Positions 38,022-49,876 of a stretch of DNA of 64,000 bases are shown piece by piece. The position numbers and the translations under genes were made by a program. The notes under the pieces were generated by a model that searched no databases, was not told the DNA's origin, and saw nothing but the letters and a program-made list of their open reading frames with translations. Source of the stretch: Monilinia fructicola (lineage: Eukaryota > Ascomycota > Leotiomycetes > Helotiales > Sclerotiniaceae); assembly GCA_008692225.1 (NCBI GenBank), contig VICG01000005.1, forward strand, positions 901,001-965,000, in the 5' to 3' direction. Each line of letters opens with the position of its first letter. Positions within the stretch are counted from its first letter, which is position 1.

Positions 38022-38202
38022 TGAAGTATTGCCATGAATTATGGATGGCTTAGGTATTTTCTGGAGTTTACTATTACTTTGATAATCCCCCAGGGCGTTT
38101 TCGGTTACAAGTTCGGGCAAGTCTCACCATTTCTGGGGCATGGTGAGGTATTTGTATAATATGTGGATCAGGTATGAGGTTTACGTACAACTTCCAAGGA
38201 AA

Positions 38203-38787
38203 TTATGAGGTGAGATTAGTGCACGGAAAGCTACTGTTGTCCATAACAACAAGGCGTTGATGGAGTAAATTTGATCTTGTAATAGGATTTGAGCTACCAC
38301 AAACATTGTGAATATGACTATACCTAAGTAATGGTAGATACCAAAGGAAGCCGATGGCCAACGCTTTAGTCGACTCTGGTCCCCAGCCATACCTATCTAT
38401 AGCAACATCCTTTAAACCCCACCCCCTTCCACCGCCAGTCATCATACCACCCAAGGGACTCCTGTTTAGGGCCATAAACTCTGATAATTTCCTTTGTATC
38501 CCCTGAAACTCGGCCTTGATTTCCCCTGAAGAGAGGTTTTGATCTTCGCGACTTTGAGAACAGGTTTCTAAAAACTTCTGAGTGTGCAATGGATCTTTCA
38601 ATTTACCTTCAAACAAGTTTACTCGAAGTTGCTTTGAGGGGTGCCAGTATCCAAGGTAGAGGGTTGAAGCCAGTAATCGCAAAACCCAACATGACGCTCC
38701 GTGTCGCCTCGTTGCTTCTCTGGTGCTCGTTTTCATGCCACGCATGAGACCTCCATACCTTGCAACCCTTAATCCCTTCATTCCCAC
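38203..38787 (-). CDS. Hypothetical ORF between converging genes
   Basis: This is a 194-codon minus-strand ORF with an ATG at 38787, just downstream of lto1 on the same strand. It contains a hydrophobic stretch, CWVLRLLASTLYLGYW, a charged middle and a glycine-rich GGMMTGGGRGWGL. No family is recognised. An overlapping frame from an ATG at 38875 is equally open. It may be lto1 3' UTR or a spliced gene whose exons I cannot resolve. Confidence 0.3.
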   Translation of the reverse strand: MGMKGLRVARYGGLMRGMKTSTREATRRHGASCWVLRLLASTLYLGYWHPSKQLRVNLFEGKLKDPLHTQKFLETCSQSREDQNLSSGEIKAEFQGIQRKLSEFMALNRSPLGGMMTGGGRGWGLKDVAIDRYGWGPESTKALAIGFLWYLPLLRYSHIHNVCGSSNPITRSNLLHQRLVVMDNSSFPCTNLTS

Positions 38788-38885
38788 GACTTTTCCACAG
38801 AATCCATACTCTCCACGACTCCACGACTCTGCGTATTTTCTTCGTTAATTTCAGTCTTCCAAGGCCCATCATCATGAGTGAAATC

Positions 38886-39428
38886 TCATCTAGCCTTCAT
38901 TACACTAACATCCTCGATCGCTCCATCGCCACTACTCTTTCCCCCAACCTTTCCTCCACTCTCCCCAACCATCTTCTCGATAATCTTAGCTTTTGCCACT
39001 GCCCTTTGAAATCTATCGTCGAAATCACCCACCGCCTCTTCTGAATTCTCTGTCGAGAGACTTTCTGCTTCCGCTAGTGCATAAAATACTTTTACATGTT
39101 TCGCCAATCTTTCATTTTTGGAGAGTTCAGGTAATTTGGAATCATGTGACGGCTCTCCTGTTTCCTGGTTCTCTTGTTTTACTTCTGAGTTTTTTGAGAT
39201 AGTGGGGATCTTGGGCTTTTGAAGTGAAGGAATCCGATTGACCCATACGATGGATTTTCCGTGCAAACGACCCATTTCGAGATATTTTTCGAATCCCTTT
39301 TCGAGCCCGAAAGTACGTCCTTCGATGCGACCGGCTGTTATGCCGTCCGAAAGACCTTGATCGTAGCCGGTGGAATAAAATTCTTCCTCGAGGTTGAGAA
39401 TGTCTTCAAAGGGGTCGATGGTGGTCAT
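38886..39428 (-). CDS. lto1: Lto1/ORAOV1-like factor for Rli1/ABCE1 iron-sulfur cluster loading
   Basis: Lto1 works with Yae1 to bring the ribosome recycling ATPase Rli1 to the cytosolic Fe-S machinery. A single exon of 180 residues starts at the ATG at 39428 (MTTIDPFEDILNLEEEFY). The diagnostic deca-GX3 region follows at residues 18-50: GYDQGLSDGITAGRIEGRT and FGLEKGFEKYLEMGRLHGK, glycines every four residues. The C-terminal half is Glu/Lys/Ser-rich. An upstream in-frame extension to 39500 exists but lacks support. It is divergent from MetRS, 373 bp apart. Frame clean. Confidence 0.9.
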   Translation of the reverse strand: MTTIDPFEDILNLEEEFYSTGYDQGLSDGITAGRIEGRTFGLEKGFEKYLEMGRLHGKSIVWVNRIPSLQKPKIPTISKNSEVKQENQETGEPSHDSKLPELSKNERLAKHVKVFYALAEAESLSTENSEEAVGDFDDRFQRAVAKAKIIEKMVGESGGKVGGKSSGDGAIEDVSVMKAR

Positions 39429-39801
39429 TCTGACTGATCTGACGTGATATGAAGTGGCTTTGAGAAGTGGATGGTAGCTACTTGGGAAGACGAAGATCAA
39501 ATGGTGGATATTGTGCGTACTCAGATCCTTTGCTAGAATGAAACTTTTCCTTCTATTTTATAAATTTCTTCAAGAGTATCTTTGAGCACAGGAAAATTTC
39601 TCATGTTGACTTTGCTTGATAATCCATTGTGAAGTTTAGTTTATCGAGGGGTCTCCTGCTTACGTAACACAGCCTTGTTTCAAAAAAAGCCCCTCCAAGG
39701 CTTTTGTTTTGGCCTGACTCACCCGAGTAACTTCAAAATCCATATCTACCTGGGCAGCGGGGTTCTTTCTCTTGACCTTTTCTTCCAACAACACAACCAA
39801 A
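39429..39801. promoter_or_regulatory. Bidirectional promoter of lto1 and MetRS
   Basis: 373 bp separate the two divergent start codons. It contains CT/TTC-rich stretches just before the MetRS ATG (39758-39785), common at fungal starts. No ORF is expected here. Confidence 0.5.
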
Positions 39802-41769
39802 ATGGCGACTCCAAGCATTATCTTACCCGAAAAGGGCAAAAATAACATTTTGATCACCAGTGCCTTACCATACGTGAACAATGTTCCCCATCTTGGAAAT
39901 ATTGTCGGTAGTGTGCTCAGCGCTGATGTATTTTCCCGCTATAGCAAGCTGAGAGATCGTCCAACCCTTTATATTTGCGGCACTGATGAATATGGTACTG
40001 CTACGGAAGTCAAGGCTTTGGAAACAAAGCAGACTCCCAAAGAACTCTGTGATGAATTCCACAAGAAGCATAAGGATGTTTACGACTGGTTTGAGATTGG
40101 ATTCGATTACTTTGGAAGGACGACGACGGATCAACAGACAGTCATCGCACAGGACATTTTCATGAAACTATACAAGAATGGTTATTTGGAGGAGCGTACA
40201 ACCACACAACCGTACTGCGAAGCACACAAGTCTTTCCTTGCGGATCGTTTTGTGGAAGGCACTTGTCCTAAGTGCCAATACGATGATGCTCGAGGTGATC
40301 AATGCGATAAATGTGGTAGTCTCCTCGATGCTTTGGAGCTTATCAACCCTCATTGCAAGGTCGACGGTGCTACTCCGGTCCCTCGTGAGACCAAGCATAT
40401 CTTTTTACTGCTCGATAAATGCCAACCTGCGATTGAGGAGTGGTTTAGCAAATCAAGCGAAGAAGGAGGGTGGCCGAAGAACGGTATCAGTATCACAAAC
40501 TCGTGGTTGAAGCAGGGATTGATGGGAAGAAGTATCACTCGAGATTTGAAGTGGGGAACACCGATTCCTTTGCCGGGTTATGAGGATAAGGTTCTTTACG
40601 TTTGGTTCGATGCTTGTATTGGTTACCCATCGATTACGGCAAACTATACAAAGGATTGGGAGCTCTGGTGGCGCGACCCCGAAAATGTCAAGCTCTACCA
40701 GTTCATGGGCAAGGATAATGTCCCTTTCCATACCGTTATCTTCCCTGGATCTCAATTGGGAACCGGAGACAAGTGGACTAAACTCAACCATCTTTCCACA
40801 ACAGAATACCTCAACTACGAGAACGGCAAATTTTCTAAGTCGAGAGGTGTAGGTGTTTTTGGTGATACTGCAAAGGATACTGGCGTCCCACCATCTGTAT
40901 GGAGGTACTACTTATTGTCGAATCGACCTGAGACAGCCGACTCGCAATTTGAGTGGGCAAACTTCATTCAGTTGAATAACTCCGTATTACTCAACAACTT
41001 GGGTAATTTTGTTAACCGCGTTATCAAATTCGTCAATGCAAAATTGGACGGAGTTATCCCAGAATTTTCCTCAGAATACAAAGACGACTCATTTGATTTC
41101 CCTGCTTTCATTGAGGAAATCAACAGTCAATTGAAAGACTACAATACCGATATGGAAGCTGTCAAGATTCGCGCTGGTTTGGAGCAAGTCATGAAGATCT
41201 CAACCAGCGGAAACAACCTCCTTCAATACCGTCTGGACAACGCCAATCTAGCCGAACATCCTGAAAGAACCCACACGGTCATCGGACTCGCGCTCAATCT
41301 CGCCTACCTCATCGCTTCCATCACTTCCCCCTTCATGCCCTCTACCTCCGAATCCATCGTTGCCCAACTTTCTGCCCCTCTCATTTCCATCCCAGATAAA
41401 TGGAACCCAGCTGTTCTCAAGAGCGGTCATAAGATTGGCAAACCAGCATATCTCTTCACACGTATCGATGAGAAAAAAGCCGAAGAGTGGAGAAAACAAT
41501 ACGGAGGAACGCAAGCTTCGCGATTGGCGGAGGAAGAGGCTCAAGCAAAGAAGAAGGCGGACAAGGCAAGAGATAAGGAGAGAAAGAAGGCGAAGAAGGA
41601 GGCAGAGAGAGCAGCTAAGGCTGCGGGAGGTGCCGAGAAGAAGGATTCCCAGGAATCCGCTGCTGCTGCTGCTGCTACTGCTACTGCTGCTGCTGCCGTT
41701 GAGACGGAAATTCCTTTAAGAGGAAAGGTTGCAGAAGAGCAAGCTCCGCCTCCTGCTGCAGCACCATAA
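39802..41769 (+). CDS. mes1: Methionyl-tRNA synthetase, cytosolic
   Basis: This class I synthetase charges tRNA-Met. A single exon gives 655 residues. The ATG at 39802 is used; the frame is open upstream but has no ATG. Motifs are NILITSALPYVNNVPHLGN (HIGH-type HLGN near residue 40), the zinc knuckle CPKCQYDDARGDQCDKCG around residues 155-180, YVWFDACIGYPS, KFSKSRGVGVF (KMSKS loop), and the anticodon-binding helical domain with LLNNLGNFVNRV. The C-terminus ends in a lysine-rich coil of KKKADKARDKERKK type and an alanine-rich tail of about 60 residues ending APPPAAAP. No N-terminal GST-like or C-terminal EMAP domain is seen. Frame clean throughout, which makes it a useful internal control for the frame errors elsewhere. 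Confidence 0.96.
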   Translation: MATPSIILPEKGKNNILITSALPYVNNVPHLGNIVGSVLSADVFSRYSKLRDRPTLYICGTDEYGTATEVKALETKQTPKELCDEFHKKHKDVYDWFEIGFDYFGRTTTDQQTVIAQDIFMKLYKNGYLEERTTTQPYCEAHKSFLADRFVEGTCPKCQYDDARGDQCDKCGSLLDALELINPHCKVDGATPVPRETKHIFLLLDKCQPAIEEWFSKSSEEGGWPKNGISITNSWLKQGLMGRSITRDLKWGTPIPLPGYEDKVLYVWFDACIGYPSITANYTKDWELWWRDPENVKLYQFMGKDNVPFHTVIFPGSQLGTGDKWTKLNHLSTTEYLNYENGKFSKSRGVGVFGDTAKDTGVPPSVWRYYLLSNRPETADSQFEWANFIQLNNSVLLNNLGNFVNRVIKFVNAKLDGVIPEFSSEYKDDSFDFPAFIEEINSQLKDYNTDMEAVKIRAGLEQVMKISTSGNNLLQYRLDNANLAEHPERTHTVIGLALNLAYLIASITSPFMPSTSESIVAQLSAPLISIPDKWNPAVLKSGHKIGKPAYLFTRIDEKKAEEWRKQYGGTQASRLAEEEAQAKKKADKARDKERKKAKKEAERAAKAAGGAEKKDSQESAAAAAATATAAAAVETEIPLRGKVAEEQAPPPAAAP

Positions 41770-42414
41770 AGTACTAAATGACTATGAAAGGAAATGATGG
41801 CATATTTGGCGTTGTAGCGATTTCAGTGGGAGTGGCAGTAGCATGAATGGGGCGTGGAAGGGTGTAGAACGGGAATACAGAATATCACAGAGCAAGGTCT
41901 TGAAGCTCATGGGATTTGATGGCGAAATTGCGAGATTTACAACCCCTTTTTCTTTGCTTGCTAGACAGAGAGGAGATGATGATATTGGTTCACCACAAGC
42001 TATACGAGATATATCAATGAAAACAATACAAGAGACATTATAGATGCTTCTGGCCTTTGAATGATGGCGAAAAGAAAGCTTGAGCTCAGCCATGCAGGCA
42101 CCGTGTGCAAACGTAAAGTTTTCCGGTTTTAAAGGATCATTCATTATCATACAATTCCCATCAGTCTGCTGGCATCATTAACTACTCGAGAAAAAGCCCA
42201 TTTCCCTCCATGGAAACCCCAAATTCCTAACCCCGAAATCCGTTTCATCCATTTATGCATCCACCCATCGCTTGGGGCAAATCTTTGGTTTTGTCATCCA
42301 TCCATTATTACATGCAGAGAATCATCCACCAGCCCAGCTCCCATTTCCCAGACACATCTCTCGCAAGCATTTTCCGCTCCTTCGGTCCGAGTCAAGGACG
42401 AAAAACCACGGCGT
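41770..42414. other. Short convergent intergenic region
   Basis: 645 bp between the 3' ends of MetRS and the small membrane protein gene. No gene recognised; presumably 3' UTRs. Confidence 0.5.
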
Positions 42415-43125
42415 TTATTTCCCCCCAAACCAACTCGAGATGCCACTCTTGGCCTTGGCGGCTTCGGCTTCGACTTTTCGGTCGACTTCGTCAATCTTCT
42501 TCAGCGTGGTCTGGGTGGCGTCTTTGCGGTATTGGTCGGCTTCTTTCTTGTATTGGTCGAATTTTCCCTCGGCGCGAGCGAGTTCGGCACGTGCCTTGTC
42601 GGCCTGTTGGGGAGGGGGGCTTAGCTTGGAGTTTGGGAAGAGAGACGCTCAAGGGGGGTGGGTGGCAGAAGGTGAAGTGGAAGGGTAGAGAGAGAGAGAG
42701 AGAGAGATGATGATGATGATGGAGAAGATACATACGGCAGAATCAAGCTTGGCGCCCGCTTCCGAACCCCATTTCTCCGCTTCCTTCTTCGCTTGCGTCT
42801 CCCGACCAGGCAATTCCGATTTTACCTTTGCGGATGCGCGGGAAAGATCGCCTGTGGCGTTGCGGGTCAGCTACCGTCTCGTGCGGGGGGGTTGTGTGGT
42901 GTGGTGATGAGGTGCGGTCGTGGGTGATTTGGAATCTCGCAGGTCGGTGGCGAGATTCGTGCTTGATGTTGAAGGGAAGGGAAGGGGGAAATGAGAGGAC
43001 GACGTACTTTCAAATTGCTTCTCGGCGACCTTGGGACTACCGCCCGCAGAGTACAGATAATAACCTACGCCACCGGCGGCAGCAAGGCCAATGTAGAGAG
43101 GAGCGCGAGAACTGCGTTGGGCCAT
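42415..43125 (-). CDS. Small single-pass protein of the 'calcofluor white hypersensitive' type
   Basis: Exons 43008-43125, 42736-42851 and 42603-42415 give 140 residues. The N-terminus MAQRSSRAPLYIGLAAAGGV with YYLYSAGG forms a signal-anchor or mitochondrial inner-membrane-like helix. The rest is one long charged amphipathic helix (GDLSRASAKVKSELPG, QYKKEADQYRKDATQT) ending ISSWFGGK. Fungal proteins with this plan are often annotated as calcofluor white hypersensitive proteins; location in mitochondria is an inference from the N-terminus. Intron 2 carries a GA dinucleotide run and an ATG trinucleotide run (42690-42722), so its length may vary between strains. Confidence 0.75.
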
Positions 43126-44839
43126 TTTTTATTTGTTATGGGTTGAGTTTGAGATTGAGATTGAGATGGAAGAGATGTTTTGTTTGGGTTGGGTTTGGTT
43201 GCGTGAAAGAAATTGATTGCGTTGATTTTGTAGGTAGGGTTTATTTGTTTGTTCAAAGGGAGTAAGCAGAATGAGAATGGAAACGAGATCGAGAATGAGA
43301 ATGACAATGACAATGACAATAAGAATGAGGAGACTTATAAAAAAAAGCAGGTAGCACGAGGGGTTTATGAAGGTAGTGGTGATGGGTGAAATTCTTGTTT
43401 AGGGAATATTACGAATTACAAAGTAGGAAGGAAGTAGTTTGATTTTGCATTTGATTTTGATGATGGATGGATGGATGGATGGATACCTCCAGCATATGAG
43501 AGGAATGGCATGATATGATGATATAATACTTGGATGCTCATCAATAATACGACCTAGTACTTATTAGTAGGAGGTGCTTGTACTGCGCGGATGTTCTTGC
43601 TTTGCTTTGCTTTGCTTTGCTTGGTTTGCGTGTGGATGAGAGGGGGAAAGCTCTCACGTCATAGGATGAGATCCTGGCAGACAAGGTTACCGGATGGATA
43701 ATTGGATGAATGAGCATCGAGGATTGATTGTAAGGTTACAATGGACAGAGTATGAAAGCGGCGAGCGGTGGGGAGATGTGGCGGTGCAATGGAAAAGGTG
43801 CCGCCCAGGTGGGGAGACCCGTGGACCGCTAAAACCTTGGAAAGCTTCTAAGTCGGGTACAGTACCTGCTTATTAATCGACGACTTGACAAAAGCAGCAT
43901 CTATTCTCAGCCACACTAACCACATCTTCTCAATGTTCTCAACTTCTCCTCCAGCTGGGAAAGATCTGTGCCAGGATGGAAGGGAAGCTCCAAGCTGGAG
44001 GATTCAAATTCCAAGGATCGACCAAAGCAATAAACTTTCCTAGCGCGTCATCAAACCGGGGGGGGGAAGGGGAGGACAAGATCAAATTCAACCTTCACTT
44101 CAAGTTACTAGTATAGCTGGTAATAAGTCATAATAGGAACAATGGTAATAATGGTAATGGTCATAATTTAATCATAATCATAAGAATCATCATAATAACA
44201 ATAATAATAAGAAAATAATAATCATGATAACAACAATTATAATAATAGCAATCATAATAATAGCAATCATAATAATAACAATCATAATCATAATCATAAT
44301 GAAATAGTCGATTCTGCTAGTAGAACTAACTTGGAAACCTCCAAATTGGATTCTCCTTGGATGTCCTCCGTATGTTTACCTCCATTCATCCATCCATCCA
44401 CCCATCCATATACATGCATCCACTATGCTTACATGGTTTTTATATATGATCGATTCACATCCACAGGATAACCAGAAATAACTTCAATCATTCCAACAAA
44501 ATAACTTGGAACAGACGTGCAACAACCCATCCTCGGCTTATTCATAATTTCATCACTCGGACTGCTCCTTTTGGCATCGTCGCCTAGGTAGGTAGGTATC
44601 GTTAGATAACTTGTCTTGGTAACTATAGCATCTAGATTCTGGATTCTAGATTCTAAATTCCAAATTCTAAATTCTAAATTCTTATCCACTTCACTGCGAG
44701 GATCCTTAATCAGATCAAATCAGGCTTCAACTCAGAGAGAGAGAAGGACAAGAAGAAAATAGGCAGTCCGAGGCAGTCTGACGCACTCTGCAGTAGAAGT
44801 GCAATTCAATGGCAATGCAGTCCCCATAAAAACGAGAGA
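43126..44839. other. Intergenic region rich in simple repeats
   Basis: No gene. There is a GAATGAGAAT/GACAAT repeat at 43260-43330, GGAT at 43460-43485, GCTTT at 43600-43625, an ATAATAATAACAATC-type array at 44138-44305, CCATCCAT at 44385-44410, and an ATTCTAAATTC-type array at 44635-44685. One CCTAGGTAGGTAGG site lies at 44583-44598. Confidence 0.65.
44138..44305 (+). repeat. ATAATAATAACAATC-type microsatellite array
   Basis: Imperfect units built from AATAAT, AACAATC and CATAAT repeat over about 165 bp; strand asymmetry (almost no G) is strong. Confidence 0.85.
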
Positions 44840-46342
44840 ATGTCGTTTTCATTACGATCCAAATACAAAAGACCAGAAGCATTAACCGACGCCGATTACG
44901 ATCACGAAATCCAACTGGTGGATCGAACAGACTCAAATGTGACTCGGGGGCGGGTTCGCAGTCGGAGCCGTTCAACCAATAGGCAGGCTCAGGTTGATAG
45001 CTTGCCGGCAATAGTCATCACGGATTCGTCGTCGAGGGGTCAAATCGATGAGCCATTGAGGAGGAAGCTGTCATTGAGGGCGGAATTGACCAAGAGGAAA
45101 TGGAAGAAGTATAGGGATGTTCATGTGGCTGCCGATGAGATTGAGGATAGTCCTGTTCAAGTTGGTTCTGTGATGTATGTGACTACTACTGTACCTCATC
45201 TTCCTACGCACAGGTCCTAATGACATATCGGCAGAACCCTGCCTCCAAAGAACGAAAACAATCCTCATGGCGACGAGAACCGAGATCAGAGTCCTCCAAC
45301 TAGGAGAACAAAGGCGCAGCAGGAAAGGGACAATCTACCGTTCGAGATTGACATTTTGTATCAGAACGAACGAGGATTGATTTTATGTGGATTGCATATG
45401 TTTTCTGGCCAAGCCTTGGGAAATTTGGACCCAGCGCCATGGACCAATATCGCGAACAAAACAAGTGCGACAAGTATATCCAATGCTCAAGTGCCGGATC
45501 CAAGTTGGGAATGGGCGTGGCCGGAGTGGATCATCAATCATGATGATGGGGTGAGTACATCTACAGCTGGAGATGTGGAACATTAGGATGGACGTGGAGA
45601 GTCTTGGCCACCAATGACCTACCATTGTGCTACTCTTATCGCATGCTGACGGTTGATTTGAATCTAGGTCGATGATGAAGGGTGGGAATATTCTTTCGCT
45701 TTTTCCAAGAAGTGGTCATGGCATAATGCCAAATGGTATAGTTCATTTGTCCGCAGGAGAGTATGGATTCGAAAACGAGTCAAGAAGGGTGCGGGATATC
45801 ATTCTCAACATGCCCATATGCTTAACGACGAGTATTTTACCATACATCCCGTGAGTAGCACCTCCTGAAATATTTCGACGGAGCTCGTCTTTGGACACTC
45901 TTCTCCCACCTCAACCTCAGCAAGGCTAATCCGACCTGATAGGCGCGAAGCAGAAGTCGGGGAACAACGCTTACGGCCGGCGGGGCTCTCGATGGAGATG
46001 GTCGAAGTCGACACAGTTTAGCAGTCTCGAGTCGGAATTTCGAAACGGAATGGAGAGTCGAGAATATCAGTGACATTGCCACGTTGATGAAGGTCCTTCG
46101 GATCTGTCGAATCGACAGAGAGAAACTGGAAGCAATGGAAAGCTTTATCAAGCATGGAGATGAAGAGCTGCATTACTTGACGAGAGTGGAACATATGCAT
46201 GACATTATGAATCATTTCATTTTTCAGGCGAGCAGGCGAGTGCTACTTGGGAGGTTGATGAAGGAGTTTGAAGCCATGGGTGCGGAGAGGGGGGCGGAGA
46301 AAGGGAAGGAGAATGAGAGGGGTGGTGGAGGAAAGAATGACC

Positions 46343-46382
<40 letters not shown>

Positions 46383-46731
46383 CGATGATGAGGAAAAACG
46401 AAGCCGGCGTGCAAAGAATTTGGAAGCTGCGGTTAAAGCTGCAGACGAGGAAGTCAAGAGACTGGAATACTGGAGCGACGTCCGACACATAGCGGAGAAA
46501 GGAGAGACGATGGGTGCGGTAGATGATAGGAAGGGGTGGGAGGGAAATTGGGAGGGCTTGGATGGGAGCGGGCCGAAAAGTGTCAAATTCGATGGGAAGG
46601 TGATGGGCAGGCAGGGGCCTGGAGTCGAGTCTTCCCCGGGAGTTGGTGGAGGAAAGGAAAATGGAGAGAGTGGAAATGCTAATGGGAATGTTCATACGAA
46701 GGACAAGGGAAAGGAACGCGCTCGGGATTAA
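44840..46731 (+). CDS. Dysferlin-domain protein (Spo73/Mug65-like)
   Basis: Exons 44840-45174, 45235-45550, 45668-45850 and 45943-46731 give 540 residues. Residues 1-130 are basic and Ser/Arg-rich. The DysF region spans about residues 150-285: FEIDILYQNERGLILCGL, the Trp-rich PDPSWEWAWPEWIINHDDG, VDDEGWEYSFAFSKKWSWH, and SSFVRRRVWIRKRVKK. This inner/outer DysF signature occurs in yeast Spo73 (prospore membrane extension), fission yeast Mug65 and peroxins Pex30/31, but here no peroxin membrane segments are present, favouring Spo73/Mug65. A helical region (HLYLTRVEHMHDIMNHF-like, FIFQASRRVLLGRLMKEF) precedes an aspartate run of 15 residues encoded by a GAT repeat, then a Gly/Lys-rich tail. Role in spore or membrane biology is inferred. 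Confidence 0.85.
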
Positions 46732-47678
46732 AGGGGATTGCTTTCTGGGAGGTGTGGATAATTGGGGCTTGGGTTATATATATATATATATATATATCTA
46801 CATAATTACGCAAGGACGCTCGGCTCAGATGCGCAGAATGATAGGTCGATGGTTTGGGGATAGGCGTCCTCATCTTGTCGATACCATGAGTGGAATTCGA
46901 AATGGCCCGCATGGCATTTTTTTCTTTCTTTCTTCTTTTTCTTTTCTCAAGGGGGCGGTCTTGAAATGTATAGATAGATTATTGGGTGGCGGCGTTGGAT
47001 AGATATGTATTTTGGGGGGTTGGTGATGTATCGGAACCATCACATCCGACCAGCGGGCAAGGAGCGGGGGGGAGGGGAAGGAGTATCAATAGAAGAGGGG
47101 ACTCGGTGTCAATACCCAGCCGGCGCAGACAAAGAGTGGGAAAAACAGAAACGAACGAAATGCAACGTAATGTCAGGACGAGAATCACAAGATGGCATAG
47201 CCTTGAATTCTCTGCTATGGATATGCTTTGATCTCTTGACAAATATGTCTTTGATCCCCATTTGCCCATTCCCCCGCCGACTCGCTTCCCCTGAACCCTC
47301 CGCCCCGCCCCCCTCTCCACCCCGTGTCATGTGATTGTGTGTTGTGGTGATTGTGATTCACGTTATTCTATGACTGAGATGAAGTCATCAAGGCTTAGTG
47401 GTCAATCATGATCGCTTTGTGGTGAAATTTACGAAGGGGGATTGGAGGGGAGGGGACGTTGGGCTTGACGGGTGGTGTTTTGAGATCAGGGATTTGGGCG
47501 GGAGGGAGGTGGGATGACGGAGGCTATGTGCTCAATTTTTGCGCCTGTGCGAAATACATTGCAAGGGAATTGGTACGAAAATGAAAGATGAAGATGAAGA
47601 TGGGTAGATGCGCAAGGGATAAAGTGATATTACAGATCGCTGAGGTATACATGTGATTATTAAGGTGCGTCGCTTCTT
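46732..47678. other. Intergenic region
   Basis: Between the converging DysF gene and guf1. A TA dinucleotide run is at 46776-46797. G-rich and C-rich stretches give short ORFs on both strands that show no conserved motif. Confidence 0.5.
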
Positions 47679-49778
47679 TTACTTTGCCAAAAACTTCTGG
47701 AATGCCTCGTGGTCAATGGCGATATTTCCCACGGCTTTCAGCTTCTTCCTTCCCTCCTTCTGTCTATCCAGTAACTTTCTCCTGCGACCAATATCACTTG
47801 CATGTAACTTTTGTAGCACATCTTTTCTAAAGGGTTTGAGAGTTTCTCTTGCCACGATTCGCTTCCCGGCTTGTGCTTGAATGATGACTTCGAACATTTG
47901 TCTGTCGACGTGTTCCTTGAATTTCGTCACCCATTGTCTGCCGATTTTTTCTGTTTGGCTTGTATGTACCACTCTTGCAACGGCATCGACTGGGCCTTTG
48001 TTGACGAGAAGTTGTAGCTTAACGATGTTGCTTCTGCGGAACCCTGCATCTTCATAGTCAAGACTTGCGTATCCTTTAGTTGCACCCTTGAGTTTTCCAA
48101 AGAAATCATCAACCAGTTGTGCCAGGGGTAAATCGTATTTGAGAATGACTTGAGTGGCAGTGAAGAAAGTAAGGTCAACTTGTTCACCACGGTTAGCTTC
48201 GCAAAGTTCGATTACCTTGCCAAGGTATTCTTCGGGAAGGGTAATGGTAGCAGAGACATAAGGCTCTTGAAGTTCTTGGACACGTTGATGAGTGGTGTCG
48301 TGTTCGGGAAAGAGAGCAGGATTTTGAATGATTGACTCTGTGCCGTCGCGCCAGATCACTTTGAAAGGCACGGTGGGCGGGGTGATGATGATGCTTGCGC
48401 CATGTTCTTGACGAAGACGATCCTCAAATACGGAACAGTGCAGAGTACCCAGAAATCCCAAACGCCACCCTGCACCTAGTGCTTCTGAAGACTCCTTCTG
48501 TAAGGTTACACTTCTGTCGTTGAGTACGATTTGATTTATGGAGTCTTCCAAATGGTGATAATCACTCTGATCGACCGGGAAAGCTGCCACAAAAACCATG
48601 GACTTTGGCTCTTCAAACCCAGGGTATGCTTCTACTAGATGTTCTGAACCAACGGTGGTATATGTATCACCACTAAGGGCCTCCTGGCTCTTTTTCATAC
48701 CAGGATTGAAGTAGATATATCCGACTTGTCCAGCTCTCAAAACAGTTTGCGGTGTCTGATCAGGATACATGATGCCTACTTCACCAACGAAATACTTGAT
48801 TCCGGTGGCAAAACTTACAATTTGATCTCCAGCTTTGATCGTCCCATCGAAAATCCTGACCAGTAAGATGACTCCTTTGTAGTTATCATACCATGAGTCT
48901 ACCAACAATAATCTCAATGGTTTCGTATGATCGCCTACTGGTGCTGGAATTTGTCTGATAACATTTGGAAGTAACGCCGGAACATTCAGCCCTGTCTTTG
49001 CGCTGACCAAAACCGCATTCTCAGGTTCCAGTTCAAACGTACTTTCCATCTGCTCCAATGCCCTCTGTGGATCCGCAGTTGGTAGGTCCACTTTGTTAAC
49101 TACCGGTACCAATGTCAACCCCTGCGAGAATGCCAAATAGAAGTTCGCGACAGTCTGCGCCTGTACTCCTTGACTTGCATCTACCAGTAACAGAGCCCCT
49201 CCACAACTAGCATAGGACCTGGATACCTCGGCTCGAAAGTCCACATGGCCCGGTGTATCTACCAAATGAAGTAGATAATCTTCCCCTTCATGATTCCATA
49301 ACATGCTACATGTTTGTGCCTTGACCGTAATACCTCGTGCCCGTTCCACTTCCAGCTTATCCAAGATCTGTTTGTCGCCACCAGGTTCAATCGTACCAGT
49401 CAATTCGAGTAACCGATCACTAAGTGTACTTTTCCCATGATCCACATGAGCTACAATGCAAAAGTTTCGGTATCGTTCAATGGGTATAGCTTGAATGCGA
49501 CGTTCCAAATCGCCGACGACTTTCTTAGCTATGGCATATCGTGTCACTGATGTGGTGAAGTATCGAGGGATGGAGAGAGGTAGAAAATGAGAAGCATATT
49601 GTGATCTGATAGTGCTGGGAAGCCTAAGCAGATTCAATGGACATCGCTGCATTTGTGGAGTGGGCTGCACAAGCTTGAAGACGCGGGGATGAAGTTTGGG
49701 GAAAATGAATTTTGGAGGGGCTTTGCTTGCGACGGAACTTTCCGGTCTCTGGTCGCTGGGGCAACCGATCATTTCCAT
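47679..49778 (-). CDS. guf1: Guf1, mitochondrial translation factor of the EF4/LepA family
   Basis: Guf1 is a ribosome-dependent GTPase of the inner membrane that promotes mitochondrial translation under stress. One exon gives 699 residues from the ATG at 49778. A second ATG at 49652 gives a more typical presequence ([17 protein letters not shown]) and 657 residues; I consider it the more likely start. Motifs are [19 protein letters not shown] (G1), [28 protein letters not shown] (G3), [10 protein letters not shown] (G4) and [12 protein letters not shown] (G5). The EF4-specific C-terminal domain is present, ending in the [17 protein letters not shown] region. Frame clean. The start lies head-to-head with mad2, only 98-224 bp away. 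Confidence 0.95.
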   Translation of the reverse strand: MEMIGCPSDQRPESSVASKAPPKFIFPKLHPRVFKLVQPTPQMQRCPLNLLRLPSTIRSQYASHFLPLSIPRYFTTSVTRYAIAKKVVGDLERRIQAIPIERYRNFCIVAHVDHGKSTLSDRLLELTGTIEPGGDKQILDKLEVERARGITVKAQTCSMLWNHEGEDYLLHLVDTPGHVDFRAEVSRSYASCGGALLLVDASQGVQAQTVANFYLAFSQGLTLVPVVNKVDLPTADPQRALEQMESTFELEPENAVLVSAKTGLNVPALLPNVIRQIPAPVGDHTKPLRLLLVDSWYDNYKGVILLVRIFDGTIKAGDQIVSFATGIKYFVGEVGIMYPDQTPQTVLRAGQVGYIYFNPGMKKSQEALSGDTYTTVGSEHLVEAYPGFEEPKSMVFVAAFPVDQSDYHHLEDSINQIVLNDRSVTLQKESSEALGAGWRLGFLGTLHCSVFEDRLRQEHGASIIITPPTVPFKVIWRDGTESIIQNPALFPEHDTTHQRVQELQEPYVSATITLPEEYLGKVIELCEANRGEQVDLTFFTATQVILKYDLPLAQLVDDFFGKLKGATKGYASLDYEDAGFRRSNIVKLQLLVNKGPVDAVARVVHTSQTEKIGRQWVTKFKEHVDRQMFEVIIQAQAGKRIVARETLKPFRKDVLQKLHASDIGRRRKLLDRQKEGRKKLKAVGNIAIDHEAFQKFLAK

Positions 49779-49876
49779 TTGGGCTCTTTACTTTCTTTTT
49801 ATCAGGAAAACAGATTGGCCGATAGACATATAAACAGATAAACTAGATTGTATTCATCCCCAGAATCATAATCAAT
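49779..49876. promoter_or_regulatory. Compact divergent promoter of guf1 and mad2
   Basis: The spacing between divergent start codons is 98 bp, or 224 bp if guf1 starts at 49652. Such closeness implies shared control elements; specific sites are not identifiable. Confidence 0.45.

Noticed and set aside
39772..39801. N-terminal extension of MetRS
   Set aside because: The frame is open but has no ATG; the conserved start is the ATG at 39802.
46217..46695. Long minus-strand and other-frame ORFs with His, Ser, Ile or Met runs
   Set aside because: Shadows of the GAT array and coding exon of the DysF gene.
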